Shown here piece after piece: positions 48,720 through 58,025 of a stretch of 64,000 nt of DNA (position 1 is the stretch's first letter; each line of letters opens with the position of its first letter). Source of the DNA: Salimicrobium humidisoli. Its GTDB lineage: Bacteria; Bacillota; Bacilli; Bacillales; Halobacillaceae. The position numbers and the translations under genes were made by a program. The stretch covers positions 85,855 to 149,854 of the forward strand of contig NZ_NSGH01000005.1 in assembly GCF_002295105.1 (NCBI RefSeq). Direction: 5' to 3'. Under the pieces are notes generated by a model. That model searched no databases and was not told the DNA's origin. It saw only the letters and a program-made list of their open reading frames with translations.

Positions 48720-50171
48720 ATGACGACGATGCCGCATTGGCTCAGTAAACAGGCGTTTCTGCAACCGGAGTACCCTGCCGTCGACTTTCCGGACGGTTCC
48801 TGCATTACATTTGCAGAGCTTGAGAAAAGATGTAAGCGTAAAGCGGCAGCTCTTTCTTTTCATGGGGTGAAGGAAAAAGACCACATAGCGATTCTTTCTT
48901 CGAACCGCGTTTCCTTTATCGAGTCGGTATTTGCTCTCAGCTATCTGGGAGCAAGAGCTGTTCTTTTAAACACCCGGCTCACGATTCGGGAACTGGATTA
49001 CCAGATTAACGACGGAGACGTGAAGGCGATCATTTATGAGCCGGCTCAGGAAGAGAAAGTGGAAGCACTGACCGCAGGGGATGTATCACCTCTTCCATTT
49101 CACACCCTTACCGGCGATCACGCGATGCCGGAGATGAAAGAGCGGATCGACCTGGAGGACGTTTTTACATTAATGTACACCTCGGGAACGACCGGAGCTC
49201 CGAAAGCAGTTCTTCACACCTACGGTAATCACTGGCATAGCGCCATCAGCTCCGCCCTGAACCTCGGAATGGAACGGGGGGATAAGTGGATTCTTAATTT
49301 GCCGATGTTCCACGTAAGCGGATTTTCCACTCTGATGAAAGGTGTCATTTACGGAATGACCATCGAGCACCATACCCGTTTTGATGCGCAGGAAGTAGTG
49401 GAGAGTATTAAACAAAGAGGGGCCACGATGGTCTCCGGTGTTTCCGTGATGCTCGAGGAGCTCGTGGAAGTGTTCGACCGCGACGATATCCCCGGCTCTT
49501 TCCGCTGTTTCCTGCTTGGTGGAGGCCCTGCTACAGAGAAATTGCTGAACCGGGCGGCATCACTCGGGATTCCGGTATTTCAGACGTACGGGATGACGGA
49601 AACTACTTCTCAGATTGCAACGCTCGCTCCGGCTGATGCCACGAGGAAGCTCGGTTCTGCAGGGAAAGCCCTCGCTACAGCTTCTCTTCACATCGATGCA
49701 GCGGAGGGGGAGATCGGCGAGATTCTTGTGGCGGGGCCGATGGTATCCGGCGGGTATTACAAACGCGACCCCGAGGACGGGCTCCTCTTCGCCACCGGAG
49801 ACATGGGTTTCTTCGACGAAGAAGGCTTCCTGTATCTTGCCGGGCGTAAGAAAGAAATGATCATCTCGGGCGGGGAGAACATTTATCCGGCAGAAATCGA
49901 GAACGTACTCGTGCAGGTGCCCGGAGTGTCGGGGGCGGCTGTCGCCGGCATGAAAGATGAAAAATGGGGAGAGGTTCCCGCGGCTTTTCTCACCGGGAAA
50001 GATATAAAAAGGGATGAGATACTGCAATACTGCGAAAGACTTCTGGCGCGTTATAAGCATCCGGCTTACGTATACCGGGTGGCCGAACTCCCTCGAAACG
50101 CTTCGAATAAAGTGCTGAAGTATAAGCTTACGGAGATGGTGAAAGCGGGGGAGTGCGATGAAGTTGAATAA
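48720..50171 (+). CDS. menE: o-succinylbenzoate-CoA ligase MenE
   Basis: A 483-residue adenylate-forming ligase. P-loop LMYTSGTTGAPKAVLHTYGN, A5 motif FQTYGMTETTSQ, A7 FATGDMGFFDEEGFLYLAGRKKEMIISGGENIYP and C-terminal Lys in RNASNKVLKYKLTE are present. It activates o-succinylbenzoate with ATP and CoA, the substrate for MenB. GAGGAG precedes the ATG at 48720. It overlaps menC by 14 bases. Confidence 0.94.
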   Translation: MTTMPHWLSKQAFLQPEYPAVDFPDGSCITFAELEKRCKRKAAALSFHGVKEKDHIAILSSNRVSFIESVFALSYLGARAVLLNTRLTIRELDYQINDGDVKAIIYEPAQEEKVEALTAGDVSPLPFHTLTGDHAMPEMKERIDLEDVFTLMYTSGTTGAPKAVLHTYGNHWHSAISSALNLGMERGDKWILNLPMFHVSGFSTLMKGVIYGMTIEHHTRFDAQEVVESIKQRGATMVSGVSVMLEELVEVFDRDDIPGSFRCFLLGGGPATEKLLNRAASLGIPVFQTYGMTETTSQIATLAPADATRKLGSAGKALATASLHIDAAEGEIGEILVAGPMVSGGYYKRDPEDGLLFATGDMGFFDEEGFLYLAGRKKEMIISGGENIYPAEIENVLVQVPGVSGAAVAGMKDEKWGEVPAAFLTGKDIKRDEILQYCERLLARYKHPAYVYRVAELPRNASNKVLKYKLTEMVKAGECDEVE

Positions 50172-51234
50172 AGCCGTACTTCACAGAGTGGAGGTACCCA
50201 TGAAAGCCCCTTTCACTACGGCACACGGAGCGATCGGGTCGCGTGAAGTGATCATCGTGGAATTGGAAGACGATAAGGGGAGAAGAGGATACGGCGAAAT
50301 TGCCGCTTTTTCGAGTCCTTTTTATACGGAAGAGACCGTAACGACAGCCTGGCATATAGCGAAAGACTTCCTCCTCCCTTCTCTGAATGAGAAGGACGCC
50401 ACCAGGATATTCAGGACTGTACAGGGGCACCCTATGGCGAAAGCCGGTATCGAGCAGGCCCTGTTCGACCTGAAAGCCAAAAGAGAAGGCAGGAGTTTAT
50501 CCGAATATATCGGGGGGACGAGAAAGGAAGTTGCCGCCGGGGGAGTGATCAGTCTCTCCGGTGACCCGAAAAAAGAGCTCCGTACTCTGAAGCAGGCAGG
50601 GTTCCAACGGGCAAAGGTGAAAGTCGAGCGGGGGCGGGAAAAAGAGCAGCTGCAGGCGCTGAGGGAAGAGGACGCCTCGTTTCCGCTTATGATTGACGGG
50701 AATGGTGCGTACGAGTCCCCGGACGAACTGCTTCCTCTTGATGAATTCAAGCTTCTGATGATTGAACAGCCGTTTCGATCCGGAGACTTCCGGAAGCATC
50801 GTCATTTACAGAAGAAAATGAACACGCCGATATGTCTCGATGAGTCGATCCGGAGCTTTGAAGATGCTGTCCAGGCGATGGAATTCAAGGCCTGCCGGAT
50901 ACTCAACGTAAAACTGAGCCGGGTGGGCGGATGGTCCGAAGCCCTGCAAATTCATGACCGGGCAGTAAACGAAGACATGCCTCTCTGGTGCGGAGGTATG
51001 GTGGAGACCGGCATCGGGAAAGCCCATAGTCTTGCGCTGGCTTCCCTGCCCAGTTTCACTCTGCCCGGTGACTTATCCGGATCCGACCGATATTTTGAGA
51101 AAGATATTATAAAAGATCCCATAAGCCTTGAGGGTGGTTTCATACGCGTGCCCGAAGGTCCCGGGATAGGAGTCGAACCGGATTTCGGGTATATGGAAAG
51201 TGTTACGAAAGACAGATGGTTTCAACGATACTGA
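50158..51234 (+). CDS. menC: o-succinylbenzoate synthase MenC
   Basis: A 358-residue enolase-superfamily enzyme. KAKVKVERG holds the K-x-K base, MIDGNGAY the first Asp, MIEQPF the Glu, CLDESIRS the next acidic ligands, and LNVKLSRVGGWSEAL the second Lys. It dehydrates SHCHC to o-succinylbenzoate. It is distinct from the dipeptide epimerase at 8989, which belongs to the same superfamily. Start overlaps the end of menE. A Fur box begins two bases before its stop codon ends. Confidence 0.94.
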   Translation: MKLNKAVLHRVEVPMKAPFTTAHGAIGSREVIIVELEDDKGRRGYGEIAAFSSPFYTEETVTTAWHIAKDFLLPSLNEKDATRIFRTVQGHPMAKAGIEQALFDLKAKREGRSLSEYIGGTRKEVAAGGVISLSGDPKKELRTLKQAGFQRAKVKVERGREKEQLQALREEDASFPLMIDGNGAYESPDELLPLDEFKLLMIEQPFRSGDFRKHRHLQKKMNTPICLDESIRSFEDAVQAMEFKACRILNVKLSRVGGWSEALQIHDRAVNEDMPLWCGGMVETGIGKAHSLALASLPSFTLPGDLSGSDRYFEKDIIKDPISLEGGFIRVPEGPGIGVEPDFGYMESVTKDRWFQRY

Positions 51235-51281
51235 AAATGATTATCAAAATCATTGACACACCTGTAAGTAATTTCTACACT
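51232..51281 (+). promoter_or_regulatory. Fur-controlled promoter of the FhuF-like gene
   Basis: TGAAAATGATTATCA at 51232-51246 matches the 7-1-7 Fur box at 14 of 15 positions; TTGACA (51253-51258) and TACACT (51276-51281) with 17-base spacing follow. The box sits just upstream of the -35 and overlaps the menC stop. Confidence 0.85.
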
Positions 51282-51308
51282 TGTAAGTGAATAGAAGAGG
51301 TGAGGAAT

Positions 51309-52085
51309 ATGAGTGAAGAAATGATTACGAGAGAAGAAGAACAGTTTTTGAATGAGCATTTTCGCTTTTTTACGGATCAACATTTGCAGGAACCGGTTTT
51401 GGAAACGGTTCGTGCAACCGATTTGTTATCCCGCGAAGGAATCGAACATGTTTTGAATGACCTGCATCTGTATCTTGATTCACAGTCGTTTCTTACTACC
51501 GGTTCCCTGCTCGGGAAAAGGTTCGGATATTACGCTGTTACGGTGCCGATTGTAATGATGACGGTGTTTGATAAATTCCCTGACGTTTCCCCCGGGAATG
51601 TGGAGTACATCCGTATCGATGAGAACCCGAAATGGTTCCCTAAATTCCATCTCAGGGATAAAACGGTATCCGTCCCGGGAGAAGACAGGGAAGAGTGGAT
51701 AGTTGAAAATATGCGGCACTTATTCAGAGATTTCCTTCAGCCCGTTCTTTTCCACATTCATAAGACTACGCGTATTTCAAAGAAGGTATTATGGGAAAAT
51801 ACAGCCATTTATCTGTACTGGTTTTATGAACGCAAACTTCCTGAATGGTATGAAGGAGAGGAACTGGAAGAGAAAAGGAAAGACTTTCGATATATCATCG
51901 ATGAACTGGACGGAGAACCGTTCGGTGAACAGAAAAACCCTTTCACTTACTTCGAGTCTCAGCCCGTCTTGCCTTCAGGGGCTAGGGAAAGGAAATGCTG
52001 CTGCCTCTCCTACCGGCTTCACGAAGACAGTACGTTCTGTAAAGTATGTCCCCATCTGAAACAGATGGAGAACATGAAGAAATAG
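51309..52085 (+). CDS. FhuF-like siderophore-iron reductase / (2Fe-2S) protein
   Basis: A 258-residue protein. The C-terminus has RKCCCLSYRL followed by STFCKVCP, a C-C-x10-C-x2-C pattern that binds a 2Fe-2S cluster in FhuF-type ferric siderophore reductases. The N-terminal part resembles the IucA/IucC-FhuF-like domain found in Bacillus proteins with this ending. The Fur box and promoter directly upstream support iron-limited expression. ATG at 51309 follows GAGGTGAGG. No siderophore genes are adjacent. Substrate inferred. Confidence 0.82.
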   Translation: MSEEMITREEEQFLNEHFRFFTDQHLQEPVLETVRATDLLSREGIEHVLNDLHLYLDSQSFLTTGSLLGKRFGYYAVTVPIVMMTVFDKFPDVSPGNVEYIRIDENPKWFPKFHLRDKTVSVPGEDREEWIVENMRHLFRDFLQPVLFHIHKTTRISKKVLWENTAIYLYWFYERKLPEWYEGEELEEKRKDFRYIIDELDGEPFGEQKNPFTYFESQPVLPSGARERKCCCLSYRLHEDSTFCKVCPHLKQMENMKK

Positions 52086-52224
52086 TTTCTTCCGGAAGAT
52101 GCTGCAATGATTTCCGGTACGGCCGGTGGAAAAAAGAAGAAATGAAACATTTGTAATTTTCCCTTCATATGGTACGATTTAATTAGAGTAAAAAGAGTGT
52201 TTTGGAAAAGGCAGTTGATACCAT

Positions 52225-52689
52225 ATGCAAGAGTTCTATGATTATTATAATAATCCTGTGAAATTATCTTTTAAGGACCACCCTTTTTCAAGCGAACCGA
52301 AGCACGTATGGGTGATTTGCCAATACCGTGGAAAATGGCTGCTGACCGAACACAAGGAACGTGGTCTGGAGTTCCCCGGCGGGAAAGTGGAAGAGGGGGA
52401 GACCGCCTCGGAAGCTGCTGTCAGGGAAGTGAAAGAAGAAACGGGAGGCATCGTCGATCAGCTGCGTTACGTCGGTCAATACTTCGTCAAAGGTAAAGGT
52501 GGCACGATCATCAAAAACGTTTATTTTGCAGAGGTTTTACAGTTGCGGGAAGAAGCCCATTATTTCGAAACGAACGGTCCGGTACTGCTCGAGCAGCTTC
52601 CGGAAGCTTTGCCGAGACAGAAAGAGTACAGTTTTATGATGAAAGATAAAGTGCTCCCGTGCTGCCTGGAAAGAATTGGAACGGCTTAG
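52225..52689 (+). CDS. ytkD: NUDIX hydrolase YtkD (nucleoside triphosphatase)
   Basis: A 154-residue NUDIX enzyme. The Nudix box spans residues 52-74: [20 protein letters not shown], then ETGG, with the metal-binding REVKEE. Homologue YtkD removes 8-oxo-dGTP and other damaged or excess NTPs in Bacillus. The ribosome binding site is weak (AAAGGCAG). The position between men genes and pckA matches the B. subtilis order. Confidence 0.9.
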   Translation: MQEFYDYYNNPVKLSFKDHPFSSEPKHVWVICQYRGKWLLTEHKERGLEFPGGKVEEGETASEAAVREVKEETGGIVDQLRYVGQYFVKGKGGTIIKNVYFAEVLQLREEAHYFETNGPVLLEQLPEALPRQKEYSFMMKDKVLPCCLERIGTA

Positions 52690-52731
52690 CGTAAGATGTG
52701 TAACTACCAGGGGACTCCCCGGGCTGTCGAG

Positions 52732-52752
52732 AAATTCTCGGCAGCTTTTTTG
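52732..52752 (+). terminator. Terminator downstream of ytkD
   Basis: GCTGTCGAGA/AAT/TCTCGGCAGC followed by six T. Confidence 0.85.
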
Positions 52753-52764
52753 TTAGAAAATCGA

Positions 52765-52808
52765 TAAAAACAAGCATGCAGAGAAAGGGAGCGTTTCTCT
52801 GCATGCTT
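52765..52808 (-). terminator. Terminator of pckA
   Basis: AAGCATGCAGAGAAA pairs with TTTCTCTGCATGCTT; on the minus strand GTTTTTATC follows. Confidence 0.8.
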
Positions 52809-52826
52809 GTTGTCTGTATGACAGTA

Positions 52827-54416
52827 TTAACGTTTGACCGGTCCGGCTGCTGCAATCGTTTCGTCAGCATAAGCGAATTTCTTGAAGTTCTCATGGAACT
52901 TGGCAGCCAGGCTCTCAGCCTGCGTATCGTAATCACTTTTGTCTTCCCAGGCATTACGCGGAATCATGACTTCCTCCGGAACGCCGTCACAGTGAAGAGG
53001 AATGTTCAGGCCGAAGACAGGGTCCTGGTACATTTCCGTGTTTTTGAATTCTCCGTTTAATGCAGCATCCACCATACGTCTCGTATAGGACAGTTTCATT
53101 CTCTTACCTGTCCCGTAAGCTCCGCCGGTCCAGCCGGTGTTGACGAGGTAGACGTCTGTGTTGAACTCGTCGATTTTCTCACCCAGCATCTTCGCGTAGA
53201 CGGAAGGCGGTAACGGGAGGAACGGTGCGCCGAAGCAGGCGGAAAACGTAGCTTCGGGCGTGGTGACGCCCCGCTCTGTCCCTGCGAGTTTACTCGTATA
53301 CCCGCTCAGGAAGTGATACATCGCCTGTTCTTTCGTAAGTTTGCTGATAGGCGGAAGAACTCCGGTAGCATCAGCTGTCAAAAAGATTATTTTATCGGGA
53401 TGTCCGGATTTACTTTCCTCAAGAGCATTGTCGATATGATCAAGCGGATAAGCGACACGCGTGTTTTCCGTCAGGGAAGTGTCGGTGAAATCCGGTTTCC
53501 CCGTACCCGGGTTTACAGCTACGTTTTCGAGTACCGCGCCGAATCTGATGGCTCTGTAAATATCAGGTTCCGTTTCAATAGAAAGGTCTTTAGTTTTGGC
53601 ATAACAGCCGCCTTCCATATTGAACACACCTCTATCGGACCAGCCGTGTTCATCGTCACCGATAAGGTAACGGGAAGGGTCGGCGGAAAGAGTCGTTTTT
53701 CCTGTACCGGAGAGTCCGAAGAAGAGAGCGGTTTCTCCCTCCGCGTTCACGTTAGCGGAGCAGTGCATCGGCAATACGTCCTGTTTCGGCAGGAGATAGT
53801 TCATCACGGAGAAGATCGACTTCTTGATCTCTCCGGCATACTGCGTGCCGCCGATCAGTACTATTCTATGTTTGAATGATACCGTTACGAACACTTCGGA
53901 ATTGGTTCCGTCTGTCTCCGGGTCGGCTTTCAGCCCCGGTGCAGAGAGCACTGTGAACGCATTTTCGTGAAGAGGTTCCTCTTCACTCCCGGGTCTTATG
54001 AACATCTGCCTTGCGAACATATTGTGCCAGGCGTATTCTGTAATCACACGGATTGGCAGACGGTAGTCTTCATCGGCGCCTGCGTAACCCTGGAATACGA
54101 AACGTTCAGGGAGGTCTTTCAGATATCCGATCACTTTGTGGTAAAGGTGAAGGAATGTTTCTTCCTGCATCGGCTGGTTCACTTTGCCCCAGTCGACCTT
54201 TTCGGCAGTTTCATCGTCTTTTACAATGAATTTATCGTTCGGGGACCGTCCTGTATATGCTCCGGTTTCTGCCTTTACAGCTCCGGTATCGGTCAGTGTT
54301 CCTTCATTCCTGTTGAGTATGTTTTTCGTAAGGTCCGGAACAGAAAGCTGTACTTGTGTTCCTTCTTCCTCAAGCAGCTCCTCGATGCTTGAACGGTCGC
54401 TTCTGGCATGAATCAT
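52827..54416 (-). CDS. pckA: Phosphoenolpyruvate carboxykinase (ATP)
   Basis: A 529-residue ATP-dependent PEP carboxykinase. P-loop [16 protein letters not shown] (kinase-1a), metal ligands in [11 protein letters not shown] and [21 protein letters not shown], and adenine-binding [17 protein letters not shown] are typical. It forms PEP from oxaloacetate for gluconeogenesis. The start at 54416 has weak GGCGGG ahead; an extended -10 promoter (TGTTATACT) lies around 54470 on the minus strand. Single gene with its own terminator. Confidence 0.95.
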   Translation of the reverse strand: MIHARSDRSSIEELLEEEGTQVQLSVPDLTKNILNRNEGTLTDTGAVKAETGAYTGRSPNDKFIVKDDETAEKVDWGKVNQPMQEETFLHLYHKVIGYLKDLPERFVFQGYAGADEDYRLPIRVITEYAWHNMFARQMFIRPGSEEEPLHENAFTVLSAPGLKADPETDGTNSEVFVTVSFKHRIVLIGGTQYAGEIKKSIFSVMNYLLPKQDVLPMHCSANVNAEGETALFFGLSGTGKTTLSADPSRYLIGDDEHGWSDRGVFNMEGGCYAKTKDLSIETEPDIYRAIRFGAVLENVAVNPGTGKPDFTDTSLTENTRVAYPLDHIDNALEESKSGHPDKIIFLTADATGVLPPISKLTKEQAMYHFLSGYTSKLAGTERGVTTPEATFSACFGAPFLPLPPSVYAKMLGEKIDEFNTDVYLVNTGWTGGAYGTGKRMKLSYTRRMVDAALNGEFKNTEMYQDPVFGLNIPLHCDGVPEEVMIPRNAWEDKSDYDTQAESLAAKFHENFKKFAYADETIAAAGPVKR

Positions 54417-54566
54417 TTTAAAAACCCGCCTTTCCCTGAAATTCCGCATGTAAGCGATTATTTGTAAATAGTATAACACATTGTCGTTAATAGTCCATAC
54501 TGCAATTCATTTTTTTAAAATCATCTGCAGCTGCTGTATAATCTGGAGAAAAGGAAGGTGAAAAGG

Positions 54567-54944
54567 TTGAAGAAATCGATCGTTCTGTACGATGCCGCAT
54601 GTCCTTTGTGCCTTAAAACGAAAAAGTGGGTGAGCCTCCTGGACCGGGAAAATCGACTGCTCTGGCTGTCGCTGCAGAAGCTTACCGAGTATACTTCTCT
54701 TCCCGCTGAAAAAGAAGGACAAATTCGTGAACAATTACATTTATATGATCCTTCGCGCAACGAACATGTAGGGTATGACGCGATCACCTATATATGTAAG
54801 GAGTCGCCGCTGCTTCGCTTCGCCGGAAAGCTGATGGAGTTTCGGACTGCGAGGGCGGTCGGAGTTCCGGTTTACCGATTTATCGCTAATAACAGATACA
54901 GAGTGGGAATCCACGATTGTAAAGACGGAAGCTGCTCCATCTAA
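54567..54944 (+). CDS. yuxK: DCC-family thiol-disulfide oxidoreductase-like protein (YuxK)
   Basis: A 125-residue DUF393/DCC protein. LYDAACPLCLKTKKWV contains the D-x-x-C-x-x-C motif; a second Cys pair lies in the C-terminal HDCKDGSC. It is predicted to be a thioredoxin-fold oxidoreductase of unknown partner. TTG at 54567 follows AAGGAAGGTG; GTG at 54558 in the same frame overlaps that site. The stop codon is immediately followed by the -35 of the metK leader promoter. Confidence 0.85.
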   Translation: MKKSIVLYDAACPLCLKTKKWVSLLDRENRLLWLSLQKLTEYTSLPAEKEGQIREQLHLYDPSRNEHVGYDAITYICKESPLLRFAGKLMEFRTARAVGVPVYRFIANNRYRVGIHDCKDGSCSI

Positions 54945-54972
54945 TTGACAATCATAGCTGATTTGGTATGAT
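54945..54972 (+). promoter_or_regulatory. Promoter of the metK leader
   Basis: TTGACA (54945-54950) and TATGAT (54967-54972) with 16-base spacing, beginning one base after the yuxK stop codon; the S-box starts about 18 bases downstream. Confidence 0.75.
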
Positions 54973-54990
54973 AAAATGCGAACGGTAACT

Positions 54991-55093
54991 CTCTTATCCA
55001 GAGTCGGTGGAGGGACAGGCCCGAGGAAACCCGGCAACCTTCTTTTGATATGGTGCTAACCTGACGCAAGAGTATTCTCTTGGACGATAAGAG
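54991..55093 (+). ncRNA. SAM riboswitch (S-box) ahead of metK
   Basis: P1 helix arms CTCTTATC (54991-54998) and GATAAGAG (55086-55093). The internal order, CAGAGTCGGTGGAGGGACAGG then CCGAGGAAACCCGGCAACC, is the S-box consensus with kink-turn and pseudoknot elements. SAM binding favours the terminator that follows and shuts off metK when SAM is plentiful. Confidence 0.95.
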
Positions 55094-55107
55094 CGGAAGG
55101 AAATCAT

Positions 55108-55146
55108 CCCTTTCCTCATACGATGAAGGAAAGGTTTTTCTTTTTT
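55108..55146 (+). terminator. S-box expression-platform terminator
   Basis: CCTTTCCTCA pairs with TGAAGGAAAGG (one bulge) followed by TTTTTCTTTTTT. Between it and metK (55147-55353) there is a small hairpin around TTCCGGTTTTC/GAAAAC and no gene. Confidence 0.85.
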
Positions 55147-55353
55147 AATGAAGGAAATCAAAATTTCTCTTAATAGTATAAACGTTTCCTGAAGGACCTT
55201 CCTTTTTTCCATGCATAGTTAATGAAGGAATGGAACTGGTTCCGGTTTTCAACCCGTGAAAACAGGGCCGGAATTCGGAAACAGAAGGCAGTATATTAAA
55301 GTATGATGCTGGTAAGAGTGCCGTAATCAGAGTTTAAGGAGGAATCATGTAAC

Positions 55354-56556
55354 ATGGCAGCAAATCGCCGGTTGTTCACATCTGAATCGGTTACGGAAGG
55401 GCATCCCGATAAGATATGTGACCAAATTTCCGATGCAATTCTTGATGAAATACTTAAAGAAGACCCGAATGCCCGGGTGGCCTGTGAGACGATGGTTACC
55501 ACAGGACTTGTACTTGTTTCCGGGGAAATCAGTACGACGACATATGTGGATATTTCGCAGGTCGTAAGGCAGACGATCAAAGATATCGGGTATACGAGGG
55601 CGAAGTTCGGATTCGATGCCGATACCTGTGCCGTCCTGACAGCCATTGATGAACAGTCTCCGGATATCGCGGGCGGAGTGGATGAATCTCTGGAATCGAG
55701 AGAAGGACAGATGAGCGAAGAGGAAATCGACGCAATCGGTGCCGGGGACCAGGGTCTTATGTTCGGATATGCAACAGATGAAACGGACGAACTGATGCCT
55801 TTACCGATCTCGCTTGCTCACCAGTTGTCCAAACGTCTGGCGGACGTGCGGAAAGACGAGACCCTTTCCTATCTGCGTCCGGACGGTAAGACGCAGGTGA
55901 CTGTGGAATATGACGAGAACAACAACCCGCTCCGGGTCGATACAGTGGTCATCTCCACGCAGCATGCCGAAGAGATTACGCTCGGGCAGATTAAGGAAGA
56001 TTTGATGAAGCACGTAATTGTGCCGGTCGTCCCGGAGAAGTTCATGGACGACCAGACGAAGTATATCCTTAACCCTACAGGTCGTTTTGTCATCGGCGGG
56101 CCTCAGGGTGACGCCGGGTTGACAGGGCGCAAAATCATCGTTGACACATACGGCGGCTATGCCAGACACGGAGGAGGGGCTTTCAGCGGGAAGGACTCCA
56201 CTAAAGTGGACCGCTCCGCTGCTTACGCCGCCCGCTACGTTGCAAAAAATATTGTTGCCGCCGGTCTTGCGAAGACGTGTGAAGTCCAGCTCGCATACGC
56301 CATCGGGGTAGCTGAACCGGTCTCGATTTCCATCGATACGGACGGTACCGGGGAAGTCACGGAAGCCAGGCTCGTGAAAGCTGTGCGGGAACTTTTCGAT
56401 CTACGTCCGGCAGGGATTATCCGTATGCTCGATTTGAAACGTCCTATTTATCGACAGACGGCTGCCTACGGCCATTTCGGCCGCCCGGCGGACCATTTCC
56501 CGTGGGAAAACGTCGATAAAGTGGATTTATTGAAAGCTAAAATAAAAGAGGAATAG
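55354..56556 (+). CDS. metK: S-adenosylmethionine synthetase
   Basis: A 400-residue SAM synthetase. [21 protein letters not shown] (His and Asp at the active site), [12 protein letters not shown], and [19 protein letters not shown] (phosphate-binding loop) are family signatures. It makes SAM from methionine and ATP. AAGGAGG lies 11 bases before the ATG. The S-box leader upstream gives feedback control by its own product. Confidence 0.97.
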   Translation: MAANRRLFTSESVTEGHPDKICDQISDAILDEILKEDPNARVACETMVTTGLVLVSGEISTTTYVDISQVVRQTIKDIGYTRAKFGFDADTCAVLTAIDEQSPDIAGGVDESLESREGQMSEEEIDAIGAGDQGLMFGYATDETDELMPLPISLAHQLSKRLADVRKDETLSYLRPDGKTQVTVEYDENNNPLRVDTVVISTQHAEEITLGQIKEDLMKHVIVPVVPEKFMDDQTKYILNPTGRFVIGGPQGDAGLTGRKIIVDTYGGYARHGGGAFSGKDSTKVDRSAAYAARYVAKNIVAAGLAKTCEVQLAYAIGVAEPVSISIDTDGTGEVTEARLVKAVRELFDLRPAGIIRMLDLKRPIYRQTAAYGHFGRPADHFPWENVDKVDLLKAKIKEE

Positions 56557-56569
56557 ATAGGCCTCATGC

Positions 56570-56603
56570 AAAAATCCGAACGAAAGCGTTCGGATTTTTT
56601 GTT
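56570..56603 (+). terminator. Terminator downstream of metK
   Basis: AAAATCCGAACG/AAAG/CGTTCGGATTTTTT; a perfect stem with T run. Confidence 0.9.
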
Positions 56604-56658
56604 TATTCCGTTAAATTAGAATGGAAGAGAAACGCACGTCTGAAGCCGGAACAAAGAC

Positions 56659-57174
56659 TCATTTCTCTCCGATATTTTTGTAATACTGTCCTTTTTCCAC
56701 GTAGCTCTTTCGTATACGATCCAGTTCTTTGAAGTCTTCCCCGGTCAGATCTCTCACTACTTTAGCCGGGCGTCCCACGGCAAGAGTGCGGGGAGGTATC
56801 GTTTTACCCGGAGGAACGAGACTTCCTGCACCGAGAAAAGCTTCTTCACCGATGACGGCACCGTCGAGTACAATCGATCCCATTCCGACCAGGGCATTCT
56901 TTTTGATTGTAGCGGAATGAAGCGTAACCTGATGACCGATGGTGACTCCGTCCTCCAGCGTAAGTGGCATGCCCGGACTCTGGTGGAGGAGACTGAGATC
57001 CTGTACGTTTGTATTATTTCCTATTCTTACAGGAGCGACGTCCCCCCTGATAACGGTTTTGAACCAGATGCTCGCATATTCCCCGATCGACACATCCCCG
57101 GTGATGACAGTATCTTCAGCCACGTAAGCCGTGTCGGCAATTTCGGGATAGTAACCTTTATATTCGCAAATCAT
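56659..57174 (-). CDS. ytoA: Gamma-carbonic anhydrase-like hexapeptide-repeat protein (YtoA)
   Basis: A 171-residue left-handed beta-helix protein with hexapeptide repeats (about residues 12-140) such as VITGDVSIGEYASIWF. His ligands typical of gamma-carbonic anhydrases occur in LSLLHQS and TIGHQVTLHSA. PaaY/YtoA family; carbonic anhydrase or thioesterase-like activity is uncertain. The start at 57174 has AGGAGG six bases ahead; an ATG at 57180 lies too close. Converges on metK. Confidence 0.88.
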   Translation of the reverse strand: MICEYKGYYPEIADTAYVAEDTVITGDVSIGEYASIWFKTVIRGDVAPVRIGNNTNVQDLSLLHQSPGMPLTLEDGVTIGHQVTLHSATIKKNALVGMGSIVLDGAVIGEEAFLGAGSLVPPGKTIPPRTLAVGRPAKVVRDLTGEDFKELDRIRKSYVEKGQYYKNIGEK

Positions 57175-57236
57175 CTTCATCCTCCTTATACTATATATTA
57201 TAGTAAGTATATCAGAGGAAAACGGAGGTACAAGTG

Positions 57237-58010
57237 ATGCTGAAAGAATACATATCTGTTACGCCAAAAGCCGTAATCGTTGTCGTACACGGTGCTTTTG
57301 AGCACGGGGGACGCTACAGGACACTGGCTGAGAAATTCCAGACGGATGGTTACTCGGTGGTCGTCGGAGACCTTCCAGGTCAGGGGGACGACATAGACAA
57401 TCGGGGCCACATCCGCAGTTTCAGGCAGTATCTGGATACTATTGAAGGATGGGTGGAGTATGCGAAGGAAGTGGAGGTCCCTGTTTTTCTTCTTGGCCAC
57501 AGCATGGGAGGCCTTGCTGTCATCCGGGCGCTGCAGGAAAAATCGCTGCCGGTCCAGGGAGTGGTCTTATCCTCCCCGGCACTCGGAATAAAGAATGGAG
57601 CAAGCAAACCGCTTGAGGCGATGGCTAAGGTGATGGACAGGATTTCACCATCTCTGCTCGTATCATATCCCTACCGCCCCGAAGCAGTTACGAGAAATGA
57701 AAATGTGTGGGAGCAGGACAGGAAGGACGACAAAATTTTGCAGAAAGTATCTGTAAGATGGTACAAAGAATTTCAACGATCGATCAAAGCTGCACATAAT
57801 AAACCGTTCAGCGATGTGCCCCTCCTCCTCATGCAGGCAGGAGAAGACAGGATGGTGAACACGGAAGATACGAAGCGCTGGTTCGATGCACAGAATATGA
57901 CGGAGAAGGCTTACAAAGAGTGGCCGGGCCTTTATCATGAACTGTTCAATGAGCCGGAGTGGGAAGAAGTTTACCGTTACGCTTTAAGTTTTATAGAAAT
58001 ACACCGTTAA
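57237..58010 (+). CDS. ytpA: Alpha/beta hydrolase, lysophospholipase YtpA
   Basis: A 257-residue hydrolase. Oxyanion HGAFEHGGRY, nucleophile elbow LLGHSMGGLAV (Ser), Asp in AGEDRMVNT and His in GLYHELFNEPE form a triad of the monoglyceride lipase-like type. B. subtilis YtpA is a phospholipase needed to make the lysophospholipid antibiotic bacilysocin. GGAGG lies eight bases before ATG 57237. The next gene, ytpB, starts 15 bases on, giving the conserved ytpAB operon. Confidence 0.9.
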   Translation: MLKEYISVTPKAVIVVVHGAFEHGGRYRTLAEKFQTDGYSVVVGDLPGQGDDIDNRGHIRSFRQYLDTIEGWVEYAKEVEVPVFLLGHSMGGLAVIRALQEKSLPVQGVVLSSPALGIKNGASKPLEAMAKVMDRISPSLLVSYPYRPEAVTRNENVWEQDRKDDKILQKVSVRWYKEFQRSIKAAHNKPFSDVPLLLMQAGEDRMVNTEDTKRWFDAQNMTEKAYKEWPGLYHELFNEPEWEEVYRYALSFIEIHR

Positions 58011-58025
58011 GAGGAGGATCCAGTT

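Noticed and set aside
54453..54466. cre-like sequence near pckA
   Set aside because: Two mismatches to the consensus at key positions; too weak to report as a site.
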